NCBI GenBank assembly: GCA_025765615.1
Contig: JAIVFJ010000243.1
Location: 26,418-90,417, forward strand
DNA from: Zopfochytrium polystomum
Lineage: Eukaryota > Chytridiomycota > Chytridiomycetes > Chytridiales > Chytridiaceae
Length of the DNA stretch: 64,000 nt
Reading direction: 5' to 3'
Below are positions 30,195 to 41,071 of this stretch, piece by piece. The translations under genes and the position numbers were made by a program. Every line of letters starts with the position of its first letter. Position 1 is the stretch's first letter. Below the pieces are notes generated by a model. The model was not told the origin of the DNA and ran no database searches. It saw only the letters and a list, made by a program, of their open reading frames with translations.

Positions 30195-32028
30195 ATGTTC
30201 CTTATAGCGTGCCTACGATCAAGTCTCCTCGCCGCGTTATGGTCCACGATCTTTGCTCGCAATTTGGTGTCAGCACAATTGGTGACGACGCCGTGCTCTA
30301 TGCTGGTTCAGGTAAAAGTGCCATACTTAATTAATGGCGTGTTGAGTCTAGATCGATCGCAGGTCAACAAGTACAGACAGTCTGTTGGATCTCCGCCGCT
30401 TACGGTATGTGTCCTGCAGTAATCACACTCCGCGTGGAAACGATTGTGACATCGACGTTAAGCTCGACAGAAGACTAGTTGCAGCAGCACAAGCGCACTC
30501 TGAGGATATGTCTTCGAAGAATGTGATGATGCACGACTCGACGGACGGCACGTTCTGGGGTACCCGCGTCGCGTCATACTTTTTGTTCTGGTCGTTCTTG
30601 GCAGAAAGTACTGCAAAGCGTGGACCCAAAATGACTCGCTGATCAGCCCGTTTCTTTTCTCGCCAGATGTTGCTATGTGGTGCTACAATGAGTCAATCAT
30701 CATGGACGTGCGTAAGAAGTGATCTTACTTTGAAGAGCCATCCTCAACTTGTAATCCGCATGAAAATTTAGGCATGGATCGCCTCACCAGAACATGAGCA
30801 AAACCTTCGCGATACGCGAGCGAAGCTCCTCGGCTCCGGATTCATGAACGGCTTTTGGACACAAGACTTTGGCACCGCAACCAGCAGCGACACGCCCTTC
30901 CCGATCGACTGCACGAAAGAGTCCGGTTACGCCTGGCCGCAGCCAGTGACGGCCGGAAGCACTTTCGTTGGGCAGCTCAGGACGGCTGAGCAGCTCTGCC
31001 TTGATTCGGCGGCGGGGCTCGGCGGCACGCTGAAGGCGAACACGTGCAACAAAGGAACCGTGTCGCAGTCGTGGACGCTTAAGCCAAAGGGGGCTGGGTT
31101 TATCGCACAGGTGACGGGAACGAATCTGTGCATGGATGTGTTTGGTATGAGCAAGCAGAACGGTTCGGCAGTCGGGGCAAGTATTTGAATTTCTTGTAGT
31201 GAGCGACGCACTCATCATCACCGCGAAAAATCTAGATTTGGTCTTGTACTGGAAACCCGAACCAGCAGTTCATGCAGAACGACAAAGGCTCCTTCGTTGC
31301 GTACCACAGCGGTCTCTGCGTGGAGCTCCCCGTTGCGGGTATCGTGCATCCGTCGGGAACGGCAGTCGGTCAATGGTAGTTTTCGGTTTCAATCCATTAT
31401 TCAGTCTCTGATAGTGTCTGTGCTCCAAACCGCAGGAAATGCAACGGCGGCCGGAACCAAGCCATCAGCCCGGTCGATCCCGTTGCGGGCTCAGTCAAAC
31501 AGCCTTACGGCTTTGTCGGGACCGTTCAAACCACCGACGGTCTTTGCGTCGACTCTGCCAACGGCCTTGGTGGTATGCTCATGGCAAACAAGTGCACAGG
31601 CAGCAGCACCCAGAAATGGACGCTGAAGCAGGTCGGATCGTACTTTACGCTTCAAAGCGCTGGCGGTTCGGCTTGCGTGGACGTCTTTTCCAACAGCGTT
31701 CTCAGCGGTGCCAAAGTCGGGGTGAGTCGAAGTCTCGGCTGATGTTGAGGTTACGAAACTCACCATGCGGCGAACTTCGGACCTTTCAGTTGTGGAATTG
31801 TACCGCTGGGCTGAACCAGCAGTGGGTCTTTAGCTCGACCGCTGGTTTGATCAATCTGAATAGTGGCAAGTGCTTGGACTTGCCAGGCACTTCGCCGCGA
31901 CTTTCTGGGACTGCGTTTTTCCAACAGTTGAGTAATTTTTTGTCACGATCTCCTCGACACAGCAACTGACTGGAACGATTTGAAGGACCTGCAACGGAGG
32001 ATCGAGCCAGGCGCTGAAACTTGTATAA
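30195..32028 (+). CDS. Secreted CAP (SCP/PR-1) domain protein with ricin-B-type lectin domain
   Basis: Nine exons: 30195-30311, 30363-30404, 30463-30559, 30667-30707, 30772-31176, 31236-31375, 31436-31721, 31790-31926, 31986-32028; total 435 aa. The signal peptide is about residues 1-27. The CAP domain follows (about 38-150): VNKYRQSVGSPPLTLDRRLVAAAQAHSEDM, NVAMWCYNES, AWIASPEHEQNLRD. Then beta-trefoil repeats of the ricin-B lectin type with QxW/QQF/QKW ends: LCLDSAAG...SQSWTL, LCMDVFG...NQQF, LCVDSANG...TQKWTL and CLDLPG. This is a secreted sugar-binding protein, not a toxin: no catalytic chain is present. The intron after 31176 has a GC donor (GCAAGT). The exon 3 and exon 8 donors are the least certain. 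Confidence 0.72.
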
Positions 32029-32199
32029 CCTCAGTCATGCATTCTACAATAATGAGGCATGCATTATTATAGAATCATCAGTGATCTGTAAAATCATTCT
32101 ATCAATATAAGTTTTTTCCAGAAAGAACACAAGCCAACCAAAAGACGACTTGTCCAAAGGCGCTATGGGAAGAAATTGCCGTGCACGATGCCGCGTGAG
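32029..32199. other. Short intergenic region
   Basis: Contains a small inverted repeat (GCATGCATTATTATAGAAT-like) near 32040-32075. No gene. Confidence 0.3.
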
Positions 32200-35100
32200 G
32201 CGCGGCGGCTTTGGGGATCATCGGCACTGTTTGGGGTCTCAGAGGCGATTGAAATTGGGCCGTTATTGGCAGTTATGGAGTGACTGATATGAACACGGAC
32301 ACATCCCGCCTGCTGCTGCTGCTGCTGCTCTGCTGTGTGCCGGCAGCAGCCCCCGACCCCGATGTCGCGATGGCTCGGTCCTTTTATTATTCCACGCAGC
32401 CAGAAGCTGCGTGACGGGAAGAGTGAAATGCCACGCAGGTATGGCAGGGAGCCAAGAACCTTGACAGAACCAAGCGTGTCTCCACGCACAGGCCACCCTA
32501 GCCGTTAACACTACCAGGAAACAAACAACAAGAAGAGAAGCAACAACAACCAAGGAAAGAGAAAAGAAGAGAATAAGGTGGGCCAAGGCCCTGCGGACAG
32601 TCCAGTGGACAGCGGAGAGGGTGGTGAGCGGAGGCAAATGGGAAATGGCAACACCGCGGAAAATGTGAGCAGGGAGGAGATCCTCAGGGAACGTCAGGGG
32701 GTTCAGGATTGGATAACGCAGAAGTGCTTGTCGTGGAGGAGGCTGGGGAATCACAACAGTGCAGCGAATCCATAGGGTGCCGAGGGCCGGGCGGAGTAAC
32801 CCGAGGTAGTGTTGTGGCCAGGCTAGGATGCCCTTGCGTGAGAGGAGCCAGTCCGGAGGGCAATTGTTGTTGGAATGAAAGCGACCGCATGTGTTGCATT
32901 GAGTGGGGTGGGGGAACGGGGTGGACGCTGGTGGCGCTTGTCAGAAGGCGAGATGCCGTGGTCGCAGTCCCAGAGAATGGTCTCTTCGCAGTGAGGGCGC
33001 CAGATGAGCCAGTGGACGTCAAGCAGAAAGTCATGAAAAATGCACACTAGGGCAGAAACACATCAGCGGCGGGGAAAGACTCATGGTGGTAGAGAGTGTC
33101 GTAAAAGGACTGAGGAATAATGCCACGAAGAAGGGTGAGGAAGTTGAGAGGTGCGTTGGCAGAGGAGGAAAATTCCGGGAGAGCGAGCCAAAAGGGGGCG
33201 GTCAGGTGAGGGGTGGGTGGTCGGTCACTGGAAGGGGAGCAAGCTGCTAAAGCAGAGGCAAGAGAGTTTTTAACAGCAAGGAGGGCGTCTAGAGCAACAG
33301 GGCAAAGGAAAATGTGGGAGAAGTTCTCTGTGTGAGTTGAACAACGGCGGCAAAACCCATCAGGGTAAACGTTTGGGTACCAAAGTGAAGTCGAGATTGG
33401 GTGGGGAGGGATTCCGTAAAGAGTTGGAGGCGGAATTTGCGACGATGAGAAGCAGGAAGCGTGTCAAACAAGGAAGAAGGGCGAATGCCAGAGTGAAGGA
33501 CAAGGAGCGTGGATTCCCACTGAACAGAAGCAAAAGAGTCACGAAAAGGAGAAGTAAAGGAGTAATTGGAGAGGCTGCTGTGAAGTGTGTGCCTATGGAG
33601 GCGTCGGAGTTGGCGACAAAGGTGTCCTAGGACTGCTGTGTTGCTGATAAAGGCAGTGGCAGGTAGAAGTGTTTGCGAGGTAAACGGAATGTCAATGGGT
33701 GGTGTGGTGGCGTTTAGATGGGAAGCGAGGTTGGTCAGCTGCTTCGTTGCCAGCGGAACCGGAGTGTCCACAAATCCAGACGACTGACAGGGGGGGCTGA
33801 TGCGAGTGGAGAGGACCTGCCCAACGAGGGCCCACAGGGAGGCCAGGGGAGAGCGGAGAAGGGAGGGGAAGGAAACGGAAAGGGGATCAATGCGAGGAGG
33901 AGGGAGGGGCCAAGGGTGGCAAGGGAAAAGGAGGGATGGAGTTGGTGGGGTGGGAGAAGAGTTGGTTATAGGTAGTGACGACGGAGCTGTTGTCAAGTTG
34001 AATGGTGGGGGGGGGTTGGAAGATGACAGGTAGAAATCAAGGCAGAGAGGAGACCAACAAGCTCAGCAGTGGCAGAGGAAGAAGCGATGGGGGGAAGGGC
34101 AATGGCAAAGGAGAAGGGGGTTCCAAGGAAACAACAGCAGCGGCCATGAAGCCAGTATCACGAAGGGACCCGTCGGTATCAAGCATGAGGGAAAGGGGGG
34201 GAATTTGAGGAGCAAAGGTCGGGATAGGGCTTGCACAGGGAGAAGGAAGTATTGGAATTGGATAGAGGGGGTAATTGAAAGGGTTGGAAAGGCGGCGGCG
34301 GGGGATTGACGTGAACGGAGGGTGGGGAGGGTCTCAAAGTGGGGAAGAAGAGAAGTGTAAAGGTTACAGAGTCTGCGTTTGGCCCTGCTGCAGCCTCGGA
34401 ATGCTTTGGGTCTGAACGAGGTGGTAAGGAGTTGTTCAAAAAAAATGTGAGAGCGCTGAAGGTCAGGAAGGAGTTGAAGACGAGTGGGCCAAGGTATATC
34501 TGAGATGGGGTGAGCGTGAACCCAAAAAAGGGGAGGATGAGAGGAAGTAATAGAGAAATTGTTAGCAAATAAGAGGGGGATAAGAGATGCGGTGAAGTGT
34601 TTAGGGGTGGAGGGGAGGGGAAAAGGATGTGTAAAGAGAGGAGTAGCCTGACAAAATGTCACTTGGAGGCGTTGGTAAAGAATACGGGTGATGGAGCCAA
34701 TCAAGGAAGGGTCGTTAAGACAGAGCTGTAAATCAACAAACATATCGGAACAATATTCAGTGTATAGGTTTGGAACATCGTATAGGAGGTGATGATGTAT
34801 AATGGAGGAGGGGAAGGAACAACAAAGGCCAACCAGTTTTTTGAAGGCTCAACGGAGACGAGCAGTTTCATTCAGAAGGAAAGTGCGAGGGAGGATAGCA
34901 GTTTTCCAAAGAAAGCGGATGCGAGGAAGTAAGACGTTACGAAGAATGTATGAAGCAAGTTTGTCCCCATCACCTTCCCCTGGATGGATGAGGACATCAG
35001 AAATGGCAGCGGAGATCTGTTTTCGAGCAGAACTCGAACGACCATCAGCAGAGAAGAAATTCCCGAGGTGGCGGAAGGAAACAGAGTCAGGCTGGATGGG

Positions 35101-35344
35101 GATTGGGGTCTGACCCCACATGATCTGTCGAGGGCTGTTGGGTGGAAGGTTGGCGGCAGAAATGAAGATTTCGCAGGTGTTTGACTCGATGCTGTTGTGG
35201 GACTGGTATTCGTGGAGGATGTCAGCCTGGTGTTGTAGATCAAGGTAAGAGCAAGAGAGGGTGTTGGTGTCGTCAACCAGGGCAAAGCCGGAAACAGAGA
35301 CTGGTCAAGTGGGTGAGAGAAGGGGGGCAGGCATGGATGGGGGG
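32200..35344 (-). mobile_element. Decayed LINE (non-LTR retrotransposon) with RNase H, 5' part lost
   Basis: On the minus strand, shattered over all three frames. The RT end is at about 35344-34849: FALVDDTNTLSCSYLDLQHQ (in place of the usual FADD box) and FRHLGNFFSADGRSSSARKQ. The RNase H domain has DTDGS (about 34164-34180), AELVGLLSAL, and VVWICGHSGSAGNEAAD near 33735-33785. A downstream CCHC-like knuckle FCRRCSTHTENFSHIFLCP is at about 33300-33360. RNase H after RT suggests the I/Tad group. The left (3') end near 32200 is uncertain. The 5' side is cut exactly where a Gypsy LTR begins at 35345. Non-autonomous fossil. Confidence 0.7.
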
Positions 35345-35652
35345 TGTTATGAATCACCCTCTGGAAACCTCTGGAACCTTCTAGAACATTCCTTCATGGA
35401 ACCTTCTGGAACCTTCTGGAACCTTCTTTGCTTTCCTGACTTGTCTTGTTGTCATTGGTACCATTGGTATCATTGTATTACTAATTGCTCTTTCTGGAAC
35501 TTTCTTTGAGTCTTGACAAGGAACACTCTCAAAAGGTATAAAAGGGGGATGGGGGACCTGTCCCATCCCTCAAGTGAATTATTGTTTCCAATACAATCAT
35601 CACTCCTCTCAGTTCCTTGTCTGCCTTGTCCTGTCCTGCCCTGTTCCTGACA
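35345..35652 (+). repeat. 5' LTR of Gypsy copy 2 (308 bp)
   Basis: Matches the 353-bp LTRs but lacks one 45-bp unit of the GAAnnTTC array. It has TATAAAA at 35537 and the predicted transcript start AAGTGAATTAT at 35572-35582. The self-priming site ATAATTCACTT is at 35655-35665. Confidence 0.93.
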
Positions 35653-35692
35653 TCATAATTCACTTCACCCTCTCCTACTACTCTCTGCCATC

Positions 35693-36589
35693 ATGTCTGA
35701 CCCAAACAACACCTTCCCTGATGCAACTGCCTTCCAAGCCTTGATGGACCAATTACAAGCCCTTTCAAGACAGACACACCAACTTCAAGAACAAGTCCTT
35801 CACCAGCAGCACCAGCTTCGACAACAACTTCACCAACAAGAACATCAAGCTCTTCCCCTGCCCCAAGCCAACCAAGCAAGAGAGCCCAAGGTTCCCAGCC
35901 CTGACAAGTTCACTGGGCTGGCCAAAGACCTTAGGAACTTTATGGCCACTGTGGAGAATGTCATCCTTCTCCAACCTTCAAGATTTCCCAGTGAGCAAGT
36001 CAAGGTTCTTTTCACAAGCACCCTCCTGTCTGGTCAAGCTCAATCATGGTACTGGTCTCTCCCAAGCACACCCACCACCCTTCAAGAGCTCTGGGAAGGG
36101 CTGGAAGCTACCTTTGGTGACCCCTACGCATCTTGGACAGCAAGATCCAAGCTCAAGCATATCAAGCAAGGAAAGCAATCTTGTGTGGCCTACACCAACC
36201 AATTCAAGCAACTAGCCAGAGACTCTGGATACAATGATGCAGCTCTGATGGAGCTGTACCATGATGCTCTCCCAGTCTCTGCACATCCCTGAGACCTTGG
36301 AAGAGTACATTCTCCTTGCCATCAAGATTGACAACAGACTCTACTCCAAGAGGCTGAAGCAAAGACACTAGGAACTACATCAAGACCTACCCCAGTCCCT
36401 CAAGCTCTTACAGTTCCTGAACCCATGCAAGTGGATGCAGTTGAGACACTTCCTAAGGGTCCTCTGAGCCAAGAGGAGAAAACAAGGAGGGCCCAGCAGG
36501 GACTGTGTTTCTACTGTGGCTCCAAGGAGCACGCTGTCAAGGACTGCCCAAGGAAGAAGCACCCAAACTCCCAGGTCCAGGCTCACTGA
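35693..36589 (+). pseudogene. gag: Gag of Gypsy copy 2, deletions and stop
   Basis: Begins MSDPNNTFPD as in copy 1. At about 36265 a 26-nt deletion between two ATG-containing direct repeats shifts the frame, giving DALPVSAHP and a stop at 36290-36292. A further 1-nt deletion near 36370 returns to the original frame, so the zinc knuckle CFYCGSKEHAVKDC is still encoded downstream. Confidence 0.9.
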
Positions 36590-39500
36590 GGGGCAATTCC
36601 CTGGACCCTCCTCCAAGCTGCCCCTGTTTCATCACCACCACCAGCACCACAAACACCTCAGATTCCAAGCCCCACCAACTCACCATGGATGTCAAGATTC
36701 AACTCTCACCCAAGTCAACCATCACAACCAAGGCCCTTATAGACTCTGGATCATCCTGCAACATCATTGATGCCACCCTTGCCAAGTCTTGTGCCATTCC
36801 CACCATCAAGAAATCCACACCCCTCAAGGTCCACTTTGCCAATCATGCTCTGTTCAAGGGGATCAGCCATGAAACAAAGTTAAACCTCCACATTCAAGAC
36901 TTTCCACCATCCATGGTCAATCTGGAAGTATTGGATCTTGGCTCACCCACATTCTCTGTCATCCTGGGATTACCATGGCTGCAAGCCCAGAACCCTGCCA
37001 TTGATTGGGTCACTGGTCAAGTCCAACCTCCACCAATCGGAACAGTCACCCAAAACTCAAGTCAATCCCCCAAGTCTCATGCTCTCAAGCCCTTGATTCA
37101 AGATTCACAGCCAGCCAAGACTCAAGTTCCACAGTTCACAGTTCACAGTCAAGATTCAAGTAGAGCTCATAGAGCTCACAGTCATGACCAAGACTCTAGT
37201 TCACAGAACCCACAGTCAAAGATTCAAGTACCACAGTTCACAGTCCACATTCAAGATTCAAGTTCCACAGCTCACAGTCTTTGCCAAGAACAGAACTCTC
37301 AGTCAAAGATTCAAGAATCACAGTTCCCAGTCAAGAATTCATGCCCCACTGCTGAAGAGCACAGGAACTTGGACCCATCAGACCTTTTGCTGGCATCCAA
37401 GCTACCAAAAGAATATCTCCCTTATGCTGATGTGTTTTCCAAGACCAAGGCAGACCTGCTACCAGCTCAGAGGGCTTATGACTGTGAAATCCCACTCAAG
37501 GACGAAACTTGCAGCCCACCTTTCAAGCCACTGTACCACCTCTCTCCACCAGAAGCCAAGGCCCTCCAAGAATACATTGAAGAAATGCTGAACAAGGGAT
37601 TCATCCAACCTTCCAAGTCACCAGCTGGAGCTCCCATCTTTTTTGTCAAGAAGAAGGATGGGGGGCTGAGACCCTGCGTGGACTAAAGAGATCTCAATGA
37701 GATGACAGTCAAGAACCGCTATCCACTGCCTCTCATCTCTGAATTACTGGACAAACTGAGCCATGCAAGGATATTTTCCAAGATTGACCTCAGAGGTGCC
37801 TACAATTTGGTCAGAATTAAGCCCCAGGATCAATGGAAGACTGCCTTCAGATGCAAATACGGTCACTTTGAGTACTTGGTCATGCCCTTTGGACTTACCA
37901 ATGCTCCAGCTATTTTCCAAGGCATGATGAATGACATCTTCAGGGATATTCTGGACCTTTTTGTCATTGTCTACCTGGATGATATCCTGGTATTTTCGTC
38001 CGACACTGCAAGCCATATGGGACATGTCAAGACTGTCTTGGAGAGACTCAGACAGCATCACCTCTATGCAAAGCTGGAGAAGTGTGAATTCCACAAGACC
38101 TCCATTGAGTTTTTGGGGTTCATTGTGTCTGACAAAGGGATCTCCATGGCACCAGACAAGATCCAAACTATTCTTGAATGGAAGGCTCCAAATTCCATCA
38201 AGGATGTTCAAAGCTTCCTTGGGTTCTGCAACTTCTACAGAACCTTCATTGCCAACTATTCTGCCATAGCCAAGCCTCTCACTGATCTCACCAAGAAGAC
38301 CACCAAGTTTGAATGGACCCCAGCAGCAGAGCAAGCCTGGCTAGCTCTTAAGACAGCAACCACAAGTGCACCACTCCTTAAGCATGTGGATCCCTTGCTT
38401 CCCTTCACCTTGGAAACTGATGCCTCAGACTATGCCCTCGGTGCTGTTCTGTCCCAGCCAAGCTCTCAGGACCCCTCTGCTCCTCTGCATCCAGTGGCAT
38501 ATTACTCCAGGAAGCTGAACAGTGCTGAGTGTAACTACACAGTCCATGACAAGGAGTTGCTTGCAATTGTGGAAGCATTCAAATTCTGGAGACACTACTT
38601 GGCTGGTTCTAAAGGCATCTCTGTCTATTCTGATCACAAGAACCTCACCTACTTCAGGGCAAGGAGGTTGCTCAAGCAGAGGCATGCCAGGTGGGCTGAA
38701 CTGCTCTCTGAGTATGACTTTAAGCTGTGCTATTCTCCTGGCCACCTTAACACTGTGGCTGATGCCCTGTCAAAAAGAACAGACCTTGCACCTGAAGGGG
38801 GAGATGGTTTCACCCCACCATCCAAGACACACCTTTCATTGCTTCCTGACAGTGTGTGGGGCCATGCTATTTCCAAGCACCCCAAGCCTCACAAGATTCA
38901 AATCAGCCAAGAAGAGTGTTATGAATCACCCTCTGGAAACCTCTGGAACTTTCTAGAACATTCCTTCATGGAACCTTCTGGAACCTTCTGGAACCTTCTA
39001 GAACATTCCTTCATGGAACCTTGTGGAACCTTCTGGAACCTTCTTTGCTTTCCTGACTTGTCTTGTTGTCATTGGTATCATTGGTATCATTGTATTACTA
39101 ATTGCTCTTTCTGGAACTTTCTTGGAGTCTTGACAAGGAACACTCTCAAAAGGTATAAAAGGGGGATGGGGGACCTGTCCCATCCCTCAAGTGAATTATT
39201 GTTTCCAATACAATCATCACTCCTCTCAGTTCCTTGTCTGCCTTGTCCTGTCCTGCCCTGTTCCTGACAAAGAGGAAAAACTTGAGATACTCAAGACAAG
39301 GCATGATGCAGCAACAGCTGGACACCCAGGAGAGCACAAGACATATGAGCTTGTTTCCAGAGACTTCTACTGGTCGGGCATGAGGAAGTACATCAAGAAC
39401 TATGTCAGCAGCTGTGAAACCTGTCAAAGAAACAAATCCAGCAGACACAAGCCCTATGGACTTCTGGAGCCCCTCCCAATTGCCATCAGCCCTTGGTCAT

Positions 39501-39698
39501 CAATATCCATGGACTTCATTGTGAAACTGCCTCCATCCCATGGATTTGACTCTATCCTTTTTGTCATCTGCAGAAGAACAAAGTTGGCCCATTTTATCCC
39601 CTGCACTGAGAATATAGATGCACAAGGAACAGCAGACCTGTTTTTGCAGCACATATTCAGGCTCCATGGGCTGCCTCAGTCAATCATCAGTGACCAAA
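36505..39698 (+). pseudogene. pol: Pol of Gypsy copy 2, nonsense mutation, LTR insertion and truncation
   Basis: Protease and the start of RT are open for 393 codons, then TAA replaces the Tyr codon of PCVDYRDLN (37684-37686). From 37702 the RT (YLDD box), RNase H and linker are again open until the nested LTR at 38917. After it the integrase zinc region and the first part of the core (SMDFIVKLP) continue to the breakpoint after SIISD at about 39698. The third catalytic residue of integrase and the chromodomain are missing. Confidence 0.92.
38917..39269 (+). repeat. Solo LTR of the Gypsy family, nested in copy 2
   Basis: 353 bp, TGTTATG...CTGACA, flanked by the 5-bp duplication AAGAG (38912-38916 and 39270-39274). 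A complete element integrated here and was later reduced to one LTR by LTR-LTR recombination. It has the long form of the heat-shock-element array. Confidence 0.93.
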
Positions 39699-40032
39699 GC
39701 ACGCGATGCCGCGTTTCCTTGGCCATGTCAACAGCGTCGCGTTCAAGGACGCCGAAGTGTTCGCGGCGCTGCTCAACCGGTTCCCAGAAGACCCACGGAG
39801 GGCGTTCCATTTGTACCAGGAGGCGCGGTACCACCGCGTCGCGAGAATCGCAGACGCTGTGTGCACGCACGCCAAGTGGCACTATGCGACGTCGCCGTTT
39901 GCCGCGACGGTGGGCAAGCTGGTGTTGAAAATTGTGTCGGCCGTGGGTGGGCCAATGTCGTCCGACGAGATCATGGCGTACGACGGACAGGCGGCGGTGG
40001 CGGACATTCTTCTTCGACATGGATACTTCTAG
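39699..40032 (+). pseudogene. C-terminal remnant of an FAD monooxygenase paralogue
   Basis: Encodes about the last 110 residues: KHAMPRFLGHVNSVAFKDAEV..., ending GGPMSSDEIMAYDGQAAVADILLRHGYF. It is collinear with, and close to, the end of the intact gene at 41072-42310. The frame is intact to the stop but the FAD-binding part is gone, replaced by the truncated Gypsy element. It was once the upstream member of a tandem gene pair. Confidence 0.85.
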
Positions 40033-41071
40033 CATTCTTCCTGATTGCATGTTGTTGGCTTTTTCCGAGCGATTTATATACGAGCCTCTTTGATTCCGTT
40101 ATTCTATCAACCAGTGTCAAATGAAATAATATGACGTGAACCAAATAGCCACGCAAGTTTTAAGCGGTAGACGATGATGACCGCTCTAGCTTTTCTGTCT
40201 TGAAAGGAAAATAAGTGCTTGAAGTGATTCAACCGGCAGAGGTTTGTTGAAAGAACCTCAAACAGCAACGTTCGCGAGAAAGAAGCAAGCCCCGCTGGTA
40301 GCCGGTTTGCTCGACCTTGTTCTCGTGTGGGACGAACGACAAGGGAGCCCAGCCAGCCACCATCCAACCTCTCGATGAAAGAGCTTAACACTCTTCCGCG
40401 CGGGAAGAGACACCTCTTATGGGACCAGCCAAAGCTGCCAGTGCTTCACTGAAAAGGATAGACAGAATGGGCATCGTCGTGGCGGTCGCCTTCATTTCGC
40501 TTCAAGCCAGCGAGCGGCAAAAGGGCGGTGAAAACGAAGGGTGGCCCCCAACTTGCCAGGTACATCTGCTCTCCAAATTAGGCTAATCGAAACTGCGACA
40601 AGGAGACAGACCGACAGACAGACAGGCAGCAGACAGACAGACAGACAGGTTGTCGACAAATGATCCTCTCAATGCCAACAACAAGCATCCAATCAACAAA
40701 CCATCGTTGGATTGTTGGACAGTTTGGTTGCTTGTCTCATTTTCATCCATTGTTTGGTTTTGACGTGGACGTTTTGGGAGAACTTACCGTTTGGAGATCA
40801 CAAACTGAGAAAAAGAAGCAAAAAAAAACCAAGGAGAATGTAAATTAACGAGACAAGCAGCGAGACAGCTGGACAGACAAGGGAACCGAACGAACCAATA
40901 GGCTCCAACCAGGGTTGGCATGAAGACACAGGACAGCGGACAGCGCAACAACCTTTGGGATCGAGCTCAACTGGGATGAGAAAAAAGGAAAAAAGAAAAA
41001 CGGCAAAAACCGAAAAAAAAAAAAAGAAACGAAAAAAAAGAAAAAAAAAAAAAGCATCCACCACAGCCATA
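40033..41071. other. Intergenic; GACA microsatellite and purine-rich leader
   Basis: A GACA-type repeat lies at about 40604-40649. A long A/G-rich stretch (about 40978-41055) directly precedes the monooxygenase ATG and is probably its 5' leader. No gene recognised. Confidence 0.5.

Larger units (their letters stand above)
35345..39698 (+). mobile_element. Gypsy copy 2: broken, 3'-truncated, carrying a nested solo LTR
   Basis: Same family as copy 1, on the plus strand. It begins with a 308-bp 5' LTR inside the LINE. Defects: a 26-nt deletion and later a 1-nt deletion in gag, a TAC-to-TAA nonsense change in RT (37684-37686), a 353-bp LTR inserted at 38917-39269, and loss of everything after the integrase core at about 39698. 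There the sequence changes abruptly to a monooxygenase gene fragment. Not autonomous; its RNA could be mobilised only if a 3' LTR existed, which it does not. Confidence 0.92.

Noticed and set aside
30195..32028. Ricin-like toxin
   Set aside because: Only the sugar-binding beta-trefoil type is present; no ribosome-inactivating chain.
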